Source: Vitrella brassicaformis (taxonomy: Eukaryota; Sar; Vitrellaceae). Taken from it: 28,846 nt of DNA. Where the stretch lies: NCBI GenBank assembly GCA_001179505.1, contig CDMY01000748.1:1-28846 (forward strand), written 5' to 3'. Made by a program: the position numbers and the translations under genes. The notes beneath the pieces are model-generated. The model did no database searches and was not told the origin of the DNA. It saw only the letters and a list, made by a program, of their open reading frames with translations. Positions 1 to 9,832 of the stretch are shown piece after piece (within the stretch, counting starts at the first letter, position 1; every line of letters begins with the position of its first letter).

Positions 1-134
1 ACGAAGGTCATGGTGCACGTCTCTCCCTCGGTGCTGCGGCGAAGGAGGACGGCGGCCATCGCACCGCGCTCATTGCAGATGATCACCACGATCAAGAGGA
101 CAGACCCTCCCAACAGAGACGGGAAGCGGGCCAT
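1..134 (-). CDS. 5' end of a secreted protein of unknown function (partial)
   Basis: An ATG at 134 reading leftward opens about 44 codons that run off the window edge without a stop. The first residues (MARFPSLLGG, then SVLLIVVIICNERGAMA) look like a classical secretory signal peptide: a basic residue, a strongly hydrophobic core and small residues near a likely cleavage site. What follows (VLLRRSTEGETCTMTF) is too short to place in a family. The gene is head-to-head with the kinase gene that starts at 477. The call rests on the signal peptide and on the divergent layout seen throughout this window. An intron could begin anywhere in the stretch, so the last codons are uncertain. Confidence 0.45.
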   Translation of the reverse strand, partial: MARFPSLLGGSVLLIVVIICNERGAMAAVLLRRSTEGETCTMTF

Positions 135-476
135 GACTCACTGACACAATCGCTCTCAGGCTCGACGATAGGATGATTCGAGGGGATGATTGGGATGAAA
201 TGGGATTCGGGGAACTTCAAGAATGCCGGGGCGGCTCTTGACAGCCGAGGAACAAACAAATTGCGTAGCTCGCTGGGGGCCAAAGACCCCCATGCAGCCG
301 TCTCAGAAGAAAGGCAGCCTGAGGAGAACCAAAGCTGCCACCAGTCTGAGAGGGCCAGAGGTGTCGTGGAGGAGACTATTCGTCGACTCGGAGCAATCGC
401 TTTTCAGATCGGGCTCTGCCATTCGGCATGATCCTTGACTGAAGGACGGTGTCCGAGTCCTCCCCGCACCACCGTG
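135..476. other. Divergent intergenic region
   Basis: This lies between the start codons of the leftward secreted gene and the rightward kinase gene, and probably holds both promoters and 5' leaders. No TATA box is obvious. A seven-base piece of the element shared by other divergent regions here (AGCTCGC) occurs near 267, but the full ten-base form is absent. Short open frames in this stretch show no family resemblance. Confidence 0.4.
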
Positions 477-3400
477 ATGTTTAGTCGTCGTTTCTTTGGC
501 GGCTCTCCCACCTCGGATGGAAGGCCAGACGGCAGTCCCGTACAAGCGAGCCCCTACGCCGCAGCCAGCCGCGAGGACGACAAGCGGCAGGCCACGGACG
601 ATGACGCCGGCGAACTCCCCCCCCCTCCGCCCAAGAAGAGCATCTTTGGGTTTGCCCTCTCCAGCAAGAAGGACGACGAGGCGGCCGGGAGCGCGTGTGT
701 GGAGAACTGCTACCTGTATGAGTACGAGGACATCCGGCGGGCGACGGAGAACTGGAGCGACAAGTACAAGCTGGGGCAGGGGACGCACGGAACGGTCTAT
801 GCCGTCACGTTGAAGAGACAGAAGCTGGCGGTCAAACGACTCCTGGTAGACGATAGATCAGACAGCGCACAGACACAGAGAGGGCCACGTCTATCGTGCA
901 TGTGCTTGATGCAGATCCCTGACGAGGGCGGCTTTCTGCATGAGGTTCGTGTGTTGAACAAGCTGCGGCACGCGCACATAGTGGTGCTGATGGGGTGGGC
1001 GGGGAAGGGAAGCGAGAAGCTTCTCGTGTATGAGCTGCTGCCGGGAGGAGACGTCTCACGACTGCTCAGAGCACGAAATCGCACATTTCCATGGTGGGCA
1101 GAGCAGAGGACAGCATAGCGCCAGAAGCCCCCACATGCGTGTTTGTGTGGGTGCGTGTGCAGGTACCATCGTATAACGGTTGCAGTGGAGGCCGCATGTG
1201 GTTTGAATCACATGCACAATGCCAAGCCGAAGATTTTCCACCGAGACATCAAGTGTGCCAACATCATCCTGGATCGCTTCGGCCACGCCAAGCTCGCCGA
1301 CTTCGGCCTGGCGTGTCTCACCAAAGCCAAGAAGGACGAGGTTGTCGTGGCCAAAGCCGAAGGTCCGCCTGTGCCCAATGGCATCGCAACATGCCATCTG
1401 TTGACCCACGTTGCCTGTGTTGCAGGGACCCCCGGCTATGCGTGTCCGCACTACATCCGAACGAGGAAGGTGACGGACAAGACGGAGGTGTACGCCTTCG
1501 GGATGGTGCTGCTGGAGCTGCTCACCGCACGGCCGCCTGCGGTTCATGTCAACCCACAGGTGGGCTGACTTGACGTGTGGAGACAGGGGACCACGTTCAT
1601 TGCTGCATGGCTTGCGGCATGTGTGTATGGGTGTGTCCAGGGCGGTTTGGACTACCTTGTGCGTCACATCAACCCCAGTGATCCCCACAGCCTGCTGCCC
1701 CTTGTCGATCCAAGAGCCCACTTCCCCCCAGAGATCAAAGTCGGCATCGCTGAACTCGCTCTCAAGTGGGTGCCAGCTGGGAAATGATCAGACAAGAAAG
1801 AGGCCCAGGACTTATCGCGATCGGCCTGGTCTGTTCTGTTTTTCTCAGATGCATCAACCCGAACGATGCGAAGCGTCCGTCGAGCAACGAGATGTACTCA
1901 GAGCTGGAGCAGATGATCGAAGACTGGTGCAGGACACACCCACTCCTGGACTACGCCCTCAACCACGACCTCGCACTGCCATTCCCAACCGGTGCGCCCC
2001 CACACACACGAACACACAAGCGCATGTCTCTCCCATCTCCCCTTTCCCCTTGTTCAGAGGATCTCTCCAGCCTTGCTGAGCTGGTCCGCAGACGCACCAT
2101 CAGAAGCACAGACCAGCCGATCCCTGTGCACCCGTCGCTGCCCAGCCCTGTGTTGGTTGCCAGCGCCGACCTGTCCCCATCTATGGGCCGCAAGGGGTCG
2201 AATGTGAGCATCGGGCCAGGTGGCCCAGGGTTCCTAGTCGCCCCCATCGTCGCTGCAGGGGCGGGGGGTGGTGAGGGCCAGAAGGGTGGCGTCAAGGGGG
2301 GCATGAACCGACCGCCGACATCGGAAGAATCAAATGTCGAGGAAGGTATGGATGTGTCAGCGAAGTACCGGCCGACACAGAGACATCAAGGGCTTGTTTG
2401 AACATATATGTGTGTGCAGCGGTGAAGAGTGATGCGCTGGAGGAACCGGAGTCGCCTGAGCAAGCGTCTCGGGACCAGACTGTGCTCGAGGCTTCGCCCA
2501 ACGAGGCTCGATCGCGCGTTGCCGAGCCGCCCCGTTTCCCCCCTTACATGCCCCCCCAGATGCCCTTCCCCCATCCCCCAGTAATCGTGGCTCGCCGCCC
2601 ACCCATAGCCCAGGGCAAGTCGGTGCGCCGCATCAGCTCACACGGGGACGCTCTTAGGACCGACATTCACCGCGAGAGGAGCCAGTCGTTCGCTGAGGTG
2701 CCTCCTGCTGCGCCTGCTGCTGGTGTAGCCCCACCGGTGCCTCCCCTGCAGCAGCATCCCCCGTTCGTCGCTCCGCCCCCATTCGGGTTCATTGCTCCTC
2801 AGATGCGGCCACCGCTGCCGCCCCATCTCAACCACCCTGCCCTCTTCGCGGCCCGCGGACCTGCCGGCCCACCTCCTCCCCCCCACATCCACCAGAGCTT
2901 CAGCCCGCCCTTCCGGCCCTCGTTCCCACCAGCACAGCAGATGCCGCCGCACATGTACCGATCGGTGACGCCGGTCAAGCTTGAGGCGGCCGTCAACGCG
3001 CCCATCTGCGCGCCGGCGGGCGACAACGCCTCCTTCTCCTTTGAGGACGACAGGCGGCGGTCGTCTTTGGGCCCAATCTTGGCTCTGGGGTCTCTGTCTC
3101 ACATCGATTGTGCGGTGGCGCCATGCACCGGCAGTGAGAACGAGGGGGGCAGCGCGAGCAGTGCTAGTGCCGTTGCCAAGGAGGAGAGGGAGAGGGCAAG
3201 GGACGAGGCGCAGCAAGAGGAGGAGGCCATTGCAGATAGTCACGTGGTCGAGCGGGGAGGATCAGGATCGGCGGCGGCAAGTGATGGCATGGCGGAGGAG
3301 GCCTCGCTGATAGCAAAGGAAGAGACCGTGGACGGCGGCGCGCCAAGTGAGAGCGGGAGGATCGACACCAGTGACGAGCAGCAACCGTCAGACAATCCAG

Positions 3401-5715
3401 AGGAGGAGCTGGCGGACAAAAACACTACGACGGAGGGCAAGGGAGGGAGCGGTGGTCCAGCAGCCGACATCGGTGGGGAGGGCACTCACACTGCCACAGC
3501 GATGGAGGAGACCGCCACCTCTGAGGATCGGTACCACGACGCCAGTCCGGACAAGAAGGAGCTGCAGCCGACACACACTGACACAGACGACCTCGAGGCC
3601 GGCACCGGCAGCTGCCTAACCGAGAATAATAACAACAACAAGAAGGAGCAGGACCAGGACCAGGACCAGGAACGGGTGCCGGAGGGGGAGGGTGGATTGG
3701 CGGATGCAGAGAATGCGTTCGTGTTGGAGTTTTGCGGCGAGCATTTGGCTGAGGTGAGTGAGGAGGGGCGTCGGTATGGCGGCGGGCGGCTGGTGGTGCG
3801 GGCAGACGGGGGCATGGAGGGGCCGCCACCCGAGGTCCTCGGCCGACTGCACTCACACTTCAGGTGCGTGTGTGTGCCATCTGTCTGATCGGTTCCTGCC
3901 TGTCTCTCAAGATTGCGTCTTCTCTTTCTGTTCTCTCAGAATCCATTTCGAGAATCTGGGCTCTGACGAGATCTACACATGTAAACAGGAGACAGAAGAA
4001 GGACAAGGAATGCGGTGATTCGTCTCATTGATGTCTGTGATCTGTTGCGTACGTCAGGCGTCAGTCGCCACCATTGCCGTATCGACTTCTTCCCTCTGCC
4101 GGCATTGGCCGATCGGACGGACAAGGAGGCAGTGAAGCCCGCATTCGGATTCCTGCTGACCAACCTGAGTAGGCAGAAAGAATGGACGAATGCTCTTGAC
4201 AGACATGCCAACCATGTGTGTGTCTCCCATCCACCCACCGTGTGCAGGCGTGAACAACTCCTACTTGAACGGGCTGAAGCTCAAGCGCAACCAGAAGGCC
4301 TGGCTGCAGCCCAACGACATTATCGCACTCATCCTCTCCGACCCGCCCTTCCTCGACAACGACCCGCGCCAGCTCAACATCATGATGGGCTTCACCTTCA
4401 ACATCCCGACATCCCTTTTACCATATGTCCCAACTGACCCCGCCGCATACCCCAATGTGCCCATCGAGCTGCCCGGCGTCGAGAATGGCACGAAGCGCAG
4501 CATCCATGTGCCACCGCCGCCGCTCCGGGCGGTCCCTTTGCCTGCGCCTCCTCCTCCCCGGCCACCTGACGTTGGACAGGGGCAGAGGAGAATGATGGAC
4601 AAGAAGCAGACAGACGATTTGAGTGACCGTTTCCCGCTGCAGCTGTCTAATGCGTCCAACGGCATCGCCGGACCGCCCCCCAAGAAGCTCTCGGCCAAAC
4701 GGCGCGTTATCGGCAAGAAAGAGGAGGAGACCAACACCAACTCCAATCCCAGCTCCAATAGCAACACTTCCTCTGCTATCGTGTCGAAGCCCATAAGCGC
4801 GTTGAAGCTTCGTCTGGGACCAGGCGGCGGGATTGGGAGTGCAGAGAGCGTTGCTGTGGGTGTGGGTGTGAGTGCTGTTGAGGAGGGCAGACGGCTGGCG
4901 TCTTCGTTCAAGGAGCGCTATGTGCCGCGCAAGACGGGTGGGCTGCAGAAGAGCGTGACGACCGGCGATCGGGATCGAGACACCAAGGGCAGAGAGATTG
5001 CCAAGGGCAACGGGAGTGGGCCCGGCAGTGGGCTGAGCAAGGTGGCTGCGGCCATCGCCAGCCAGCAGCAGTCTCCCAAGGGGCCGCCGGGACAGCTGCA
5101 GCAGCCACATCTCAAAGTAAGGAGGAGAGAAGACCGTCGCAGGGCAGGCAAGCAGTGGGATTGTGTTGTGTCTCTGACTGACACTGATTGCAGCGTCTGC
5201 CGACAGGCCCGTCGGTGTGCAAGCGGATGGTGCCTGCAGCCCAGCAGCCACCCCAGTACAGACAGCCGCCAGCCGTCCAAGCCGCCCCCAAAGAGGCACT
5301 GACCAAGAAAGTGACAGCCCCCGCCCCCTCTACTGACAGCAGCTACGCCCCAGTAGGCATGGGCGTGCCAGTGCTGCCGCCTCATTATCATGGCTTCCCC
5401 TTCCACCCGATCCCCATGCCGCCCCCGGGGTTTCACCATCTGAATGAGGATATGGACCTCACGCGGCGGTCTGTCGGCCCACCACCGCCGCCACCGCCAC
5501 CGCTGCCGCAGAGCAGCCAGTCGTTCTACATGAGCAGCAGCACGGCACACACGGCCACCAATGTGACAGGGGCTGTGCACCCGCACATGCCAGTGCTGCT
5601 GGGGGACTATCGTGTTGTGATGCACCCACACCACCCCCACCACCACCACCTGCAGCAGCAGCAGCAGCCGGGGTCTTCGCACTTGCCATCGCAGTACCAC
5701 GCCCACCATGGCTGA
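477..5715 (+). CDS. Protein kinase (TKL/receptor-kinase-like) with C-terminal FHA domain
   Basis: Exons: 477-845, 915-1093, 1163-1362, 1426-1559, 1641-1765, 1849-1991, 2058-2345, 2420-3863, 3940-3980, 4058-4168, 4248-5116, 5194-5715, giving 1474 aa with all phases consistent. The kinase domain (about residues 90-370) has the glycine loop GQGTHG near 100, the ATP lysine in AVKRL, HRDIKCAN near 209, DFG at 229, GTPGY near 250, the YAFG helix and a closing KCINPNDAKRP. This resembles plant-type receptor-like/TKL kinases more than AGC or CMK kinases. The APE triad is replaced by CPH. A long proline-rich then acidic, probably disordered linker follows. An FHA phosphothreonine-binding domain lies near residues 900-1060 (VSRHHCRI, NNSYLNGLKL, WLQPNDIIAL), and a Pro/His/Gln-rich tail ends the protein. 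There is no signal peptide or membrane segment, so it is probably cytosolic or nuclear. The start is the first in-frame ATG. Substrates are unknown. Confidence 0.85.
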
Positions 5716-5766
5716 GGGGTGGGTGTGCTGCACCAGGCAGAGATAAGCGCGGCACACCATCATTTG

Positions 5767-5800
<34 letters not shown>

Positions 5801-6327
5801 CGTGTGTGCGGACTGGTTGACGATTGAGAGGAGGCTGGTGGAGGCTGCATACGGATGGCTGGGTTGTTGTTCCGTTATGGATACAGTGTGTGAGTGGGGT
5901 GTTTTCGAAGACCGATGGGAATGAGACCAGATCACAATTTCATGACCGTGATGCAGTCATCGAACGAATTGATGAGCGGGATACCGGCCACACCCTCACA
6001 ACCCACCCACAGCACTGATCATTCCATCCGTCCACCATTGTCATGAAGATGTCATTCATATATGTCTGTGTACCACTAATGCCTGTCTCTGTGTGTGCAC
6101 GCAAATTGCGTTCTCCGTCCCATCGTCAACACACACGCTATGCCCCCCTTTGTCCTGCCTCGTTCTCCTCTCTCCCATCAATCGCACTTGGCCAGACAGA
6201 CAGGCAGCAGCACCCAGCTGTAGATCTCTCAGATTGAAGAGAGGAAACTTTCTCACCGCCAGCCACCACTTAGACAAATGCCGACAGCACACGCAGGCCT
6301 TCCATTCCCCCTGTTAGTCCCTCCCTA
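5716..6327. other. Convergent intergenic region with microsatellite
   Basis: This lies between the ends of the kinase gene (+) and the GH16 gene (-) and presumably holds both 3' untranslated regions. A (TC)n run passing into a (TG)n run covers about 5766-5808. No gene, RNA or clear polyadenylation signal is visible. Confidence 0.5.
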
Positions 6328-7250
6328 CTACCTCCCCAGTTCGGTGTCCTTGTCTGTCTCAGCCTCCATGATCATCTCGTAAGGCGCATACCCCGGCTGC
6401 ACGCCGGGCAGCTTGTAATACTTGAAGTGGTCGACGTACATGACCTCGGGCTCCCCGCCGGGGGGCAGCGTCACTTCCTCGGCCGTCGTGTCGGTCACCT
6501 GGCTCGTCAGAAAGGTGTACTGCCTTCGCAGCTCATTGGCACTGAACTTGCTGCTCAGGTCAAACTTGCGCACTGGGAAGCCGTCGAGATAGAAGAAGGC
6601 CTGCAGACACGCACACGGACACGGACACACACACAGACGATTGCTGTCATATAAGAGCTCGTTCTTGGCTGCAGCCAGCAGCGGACCACTTGAGGCGTGT
6701 AGAGCATGCCGTAGGTGTGCCAGTCGGCGGGGTTGAATTCCTCTGCCTCCCTCATCATTGTACTGTTCATGCCGGGCACCATCTGCTCGGGGTCGCCCTC
6801 CCACTGTGCCTTCTTCTCGACCTCCTCCTGCGTGAAGGACCTCGACAGCCGCATGACCTCGTAGGACAGACAAGAGTCGTAGTCGCGGGGCTGCTGCAGC
6901 TCGAGGCGGCTCTTGCCCACGATCTCATAGGGCCTCGGGCTCCATCTGCAGGCAGGCAGGCAGTCAGTCAATCGATGGACGGATGCATGGGCAAACGAAC
7001 GAACGACACCACACACGTGTGCCGCCACCGCACCTCCAGATGGTAATCTCGATGTACTCGTGGCCGCCTATGTACTCCACGATGTCATGCTCCTGCCGAG
7101 GACCAGGCACAGGGCTGCTTCGTGGGCATCCCATCCACGACAGACAGACAAGCACGTCAGTCAGTCTGGGGGGCCCAGCAGCTTCCCTGTTCGTTCGTTC
7201 ACCTGACAGAATTGGGCGAGGCGTTGAGCCAGAAGGCTTGCCTGTTGATC

Positions 7251-7281
<31 letters not shown>

Positions 7282-7807
7282 TTACTTCCCTCAATGAGCA
7301 GCCGTCATGCCGTACCAGAATCCCCCCGATGACGTGAACTTGACCCGTGCCTCGTAGTAGCCAAATCCCATCGACTCCTTGGTCACAACCCCCCCCACGT
7401 CAAACTCTATGTGCTTGCCGTCTTTCTCGTACGGCTGCTCCCGGTGCGTCATCCTGAGATGGAGCTGCCCGTCCTGCACCCACACTTGATCCGGCGTCCG
7501 GCAGGCCGCCCTAGGGCACTCGTCAAGCAGTGTCCATCGGCCGTGGATGTCGGCAAGCGAACCCTCAAATTGCTCGTCGAAGGCCAGGGGGAGCTCGCCG
7601 GTGGCTGCACAACACGGGCAGACACAGACAAGGATCAAGGAATTCGCCTGTGTGCCTGGCTGTCTGCCTGTCTGCCTGTCTGTCTGTCCTTCGTGTGCTG
7701 TGTGTCCGCATACGATTGCAGATGAGCTTTTGCGAGATGTCTTGCGCTTTACAGAGAGCTATCAGCAGCAGCAGCAGCAGCAGTAGCAGGCCGCCAAACA
7801 GGTGCAT
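6328..7807 (-). CDS. Secreted glycoside hydrolase family 16 (GH16) beta-glucanase-like enzyme
   Basis: Exons (descending): 7807-7714, 7604-7316, 7241-7208, 7092-7034, 6945-6687, 6600-6328, giving 335 aa. The N-terminus is a signal peptide with a run of nine leucines (MHLFGG, Leu9, IALCKAQ). GH16 landmarks follow in order: GFGYYEARVKF, then SGGFWQAFWLN across a splice, then the catalytic signature EHDIVE at 140-145 (nucleophile Glu, Asp, acid/base Glu), DWHTYGMLYTP, FFYLDG and a final VMYVDHFKYYK. GH16 enzymes cleave beta-1,3/1,4-glucans, agar or carrageenan with retention of configuration. The substrate cannot be told from sequence. The second signature position is His rather than the common Ile. 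The donor at 7207 was chosen because it alone keeps EHDIVE in frame. The start is the first ATG; longer readings begin with TTG. Confidence 0.85.
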
Positions 7808-7875
7808 TTCGAGATCCGCCAACCGTCAAAAGCTGTACAGTGTGTGCGGCCGGGTGGCCAGGAACGGCTACCGGC
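7808..7875. promoter_or_regulatory. Very short bidirectional promoter between two secreted-protein genes
   Basis: Only 68 bases separate the ATG of the leftward GH16 gene from the ATG of the rightward secreted gene. Both promoters, or one bidirectional promoter plus both 5' leaders, must fit here or overlap the coding sequences. No TATA box and no copy of the AGCTCGCAAG element are present. Confidence 0.5.
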
Positions 7876-8545
7876 ATGGCATTAATGTATGCCCTTCTTG
7901 CTGCATGCGGCCTTTTCGTCGCCCGTGCGCAGAACTGGTCGGCGGAAGACTTCATCCCTCAGAGAAGCCTGCAGTCCACCAACATGGGGCGGTTCCACAA
8001 CGCCACTGGCCTGCCCGAGGGCAGCAAAATCCACCTCCGCCTCCACCTTATGGCAGAGTCGCTCGAGGAGATGCTGCCCGAGATTGAGGACGGCTACCAG
8101 ATCGTCATGTACAAGCGGGCAGGGCGGATGGCGATGTCGGCGGTGCCGATGGGCTTGGCTAGGGCTGCGGGTGTGGGTGGGGGGGCAGAGGACAAAGTGC
8201 CCTCGCGAAGGAGAAGGAAGCCGATTATCGCCGACAAGACCACCCGGCCGCCACCTGATGGTGACGACACTCCGACTGATGACGACCCGAAGGACCTCGA
8301 AGACTGCCCTGGTCAGTCTGCCGATGATGCATAGAGGCTCGTCTGTGACATCACTGTGTGGAGTGCGAATCGCTGTTGCCATGCAGACGAGGTGTCTGGG
8401 AATGTGAAGTTGGACCTGCCGGTGCCCGACAATCTGCTCAACATTTCGTATTATCTGCCCGCCATCGACCTGCCGAAGGAAACAGCGCCGCTCCTCGGTC
8501 AGTAGCACGCCTGCTTGCCGCTCCCGCCTCCCCGATTGAGTGCTG

Positions 8546-8580
<35 letters not shown>

Positions 8581-9102
8581 CTACACACATGCAGTGGTGG
8601 GCCTGGACGTGACGAAGGGCAATGCCGACCTCATTGTGGCCACCGACACCGGCCTGGCGAGTTTCGCTTTCGGTGACCCTGCCGAGAAGCAACAGTACGA
8701 GGTCTGCGAGACAAGAGAAAGACGCTTGCCTGCCTGCATGGCCAGCACCTGAGGTCGCTTGTGTGTGTGCGCCCATGGCAGACGACCATCGTTGTCGACA
8801 CGGATGGCGTCAAGGAGGTGTACGTTCAGGTCAGGGAGGGAGGGAGGGAGCAAAGCAGAGATGCAGGTGCCGTATCTGTGTGTGTGTGTGTGTTGCGATG
8901 GATTCAGGTGTTGTGCTACAGCCTGTACCCCTACAACACGCCCCCCGTGCCGTGCAAGGCCGAGCTGATATGGTTCGAGCACACAGGCGAGTGTCTGCCG
9001 CCCACCGATGAGGTGGTGGGGGTCGACACCGCCGTCGATGAGACGCTCGTGACGACCGTCCCACGGTACCCAGGGTACTACGCTGCTCCGCAGCACTCCT
9101 AG
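7876..9102 (+). CDS. Secreted protein of unknown function
   Basis: Exons: 7876-8311, 8387-8497, 8595-8701, 8782-8829, 8908-9102, giving 298 aa with all phases consistent. The start MALMYALLAACGLFVARAQ is a good signal peptide with cleavage after ARA or ARAQ. NWS, NAT and NIS are possible N-glycosylation sites. The middle is basic (SRRRRK) and then Asp/Pro-rich. The C-terminal half looks folded and beta-rich (LIVATDTGLASFAFGD, TIVVDTDGVKEVYVQ, CYSLYPYNTPPVPCKAELIWFE) with a few cysteines that could form disulphides. I do not recognise the family. Its promoter is shared with the GH16 enzyme over 68 bases, so a joint role at the cell wall or in the extracellular space is possible but only inferred. 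The first in-frame ATG was used; the reading upstream of it begins with GTG. Confidence 0.7.
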
Positions 9103-9832
9103 CCATGCTGCCCACAACCCTGCCTGCATCGATTTGTCGCCCGGATACACCAGCAACGTGGCGGTGGGTGCTGGTTTTTGTGTGAGTGTGTCTGATGGAT
9201 GTCTCAACCCACTGTGCTGTGCTGTGTTTCTCTGAGTGTGTGTTCGTGTCGTGTGTGTCATTTTCGTCATATATGAGGTTTGCGTGATTGAGTGAGCTCG
9301 GGTCTGATCAAAAAGGTCAGCCAGGCCGGGCCGTTCTATTAAGGGCTGGGATGGTCGGCGTTTTCCATCAAGGGCCGGCGGGCCGGCAGTGCTGTGCTGT
9401 GGTGTGTGTCTGCCAGTGATGGGCAAAGGCTGACTGGACTCCATCCACAGTCAGTGGCGTCAAGACTCTATTCGCTTCGTTGATCTCTTCAAAACCACCC
9501 CACTCACACACTGTCCCCATGATGGAACGACCCATCCATGACACCGTCCAATCAACACACACACACACACACACACACAGAAATGGTCTGCAGTGGATAA
9601 GGCCAGTGGGTACAGACAGAGACGGCAACAAGTGCAGCCAGCCCACAGAGTGGACCACCCCAGTCCATCCGCATCGCTCGAGTCCTTCTCAGAGAATGCC
9701 CACTAGTCTGAGCTCAACGTGACCCTCTCGCTTCGGCAGCAACGCCCACACTCATCGGCTCTCTTCAGCTGTCTTGCCATTGAACGAATCGCCCCATCAA
9801 ATAAGGCCGTACTCGATGGTCGTTGCCAGTTC
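9103..9832. other. Convergent intergenic region
   Basis: This lies between the ends of the secreted gene (+) and the BTB gene (-). It holds a (CA)n run at about 9554-9579 and a GC-rich stretch with GCCGGCGGGCCGGC near 9374. Open frames here are driven by repeats and match no family. It probably consists of 3' untranslated sequence. Confidence 0.5.

Noticed and set aside
435-476. Upstream extension of the kinase reading frame
   Set aside because: The extension starts with TTG, not ATG. The ATG at 477 is the first usable start.
1766-1772. Use of the GT at 1770, or a GC donor at 1772, for the fifth kinase intron
   Set aside because: The GT at 1766 gives correct phase and the family-typical LALKC junction. 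GT at 1770 shifts the frame.
4418-5850. Long minus-strand open frames opposite the kinase-FHA gene
   Set aside because: They are shadows of proline- and glutamine-rich coding sequence on the plus strand. The composition mirrors the repeats and no family is recognised.
7202-7203. Donor GTGAAC after GTCAG in the third GH16 exon
   Set aside because: It would put the EHDIVE catalytic exon out of frame. The GT five bases earlier in the transcript keeps it in frame.
8581-9444. 287-codon minus-strand open frame
   Set aside because: It overlaps well-phased exons of the secreted plus-strand gene and consists largely of TG/CA repeat translation.
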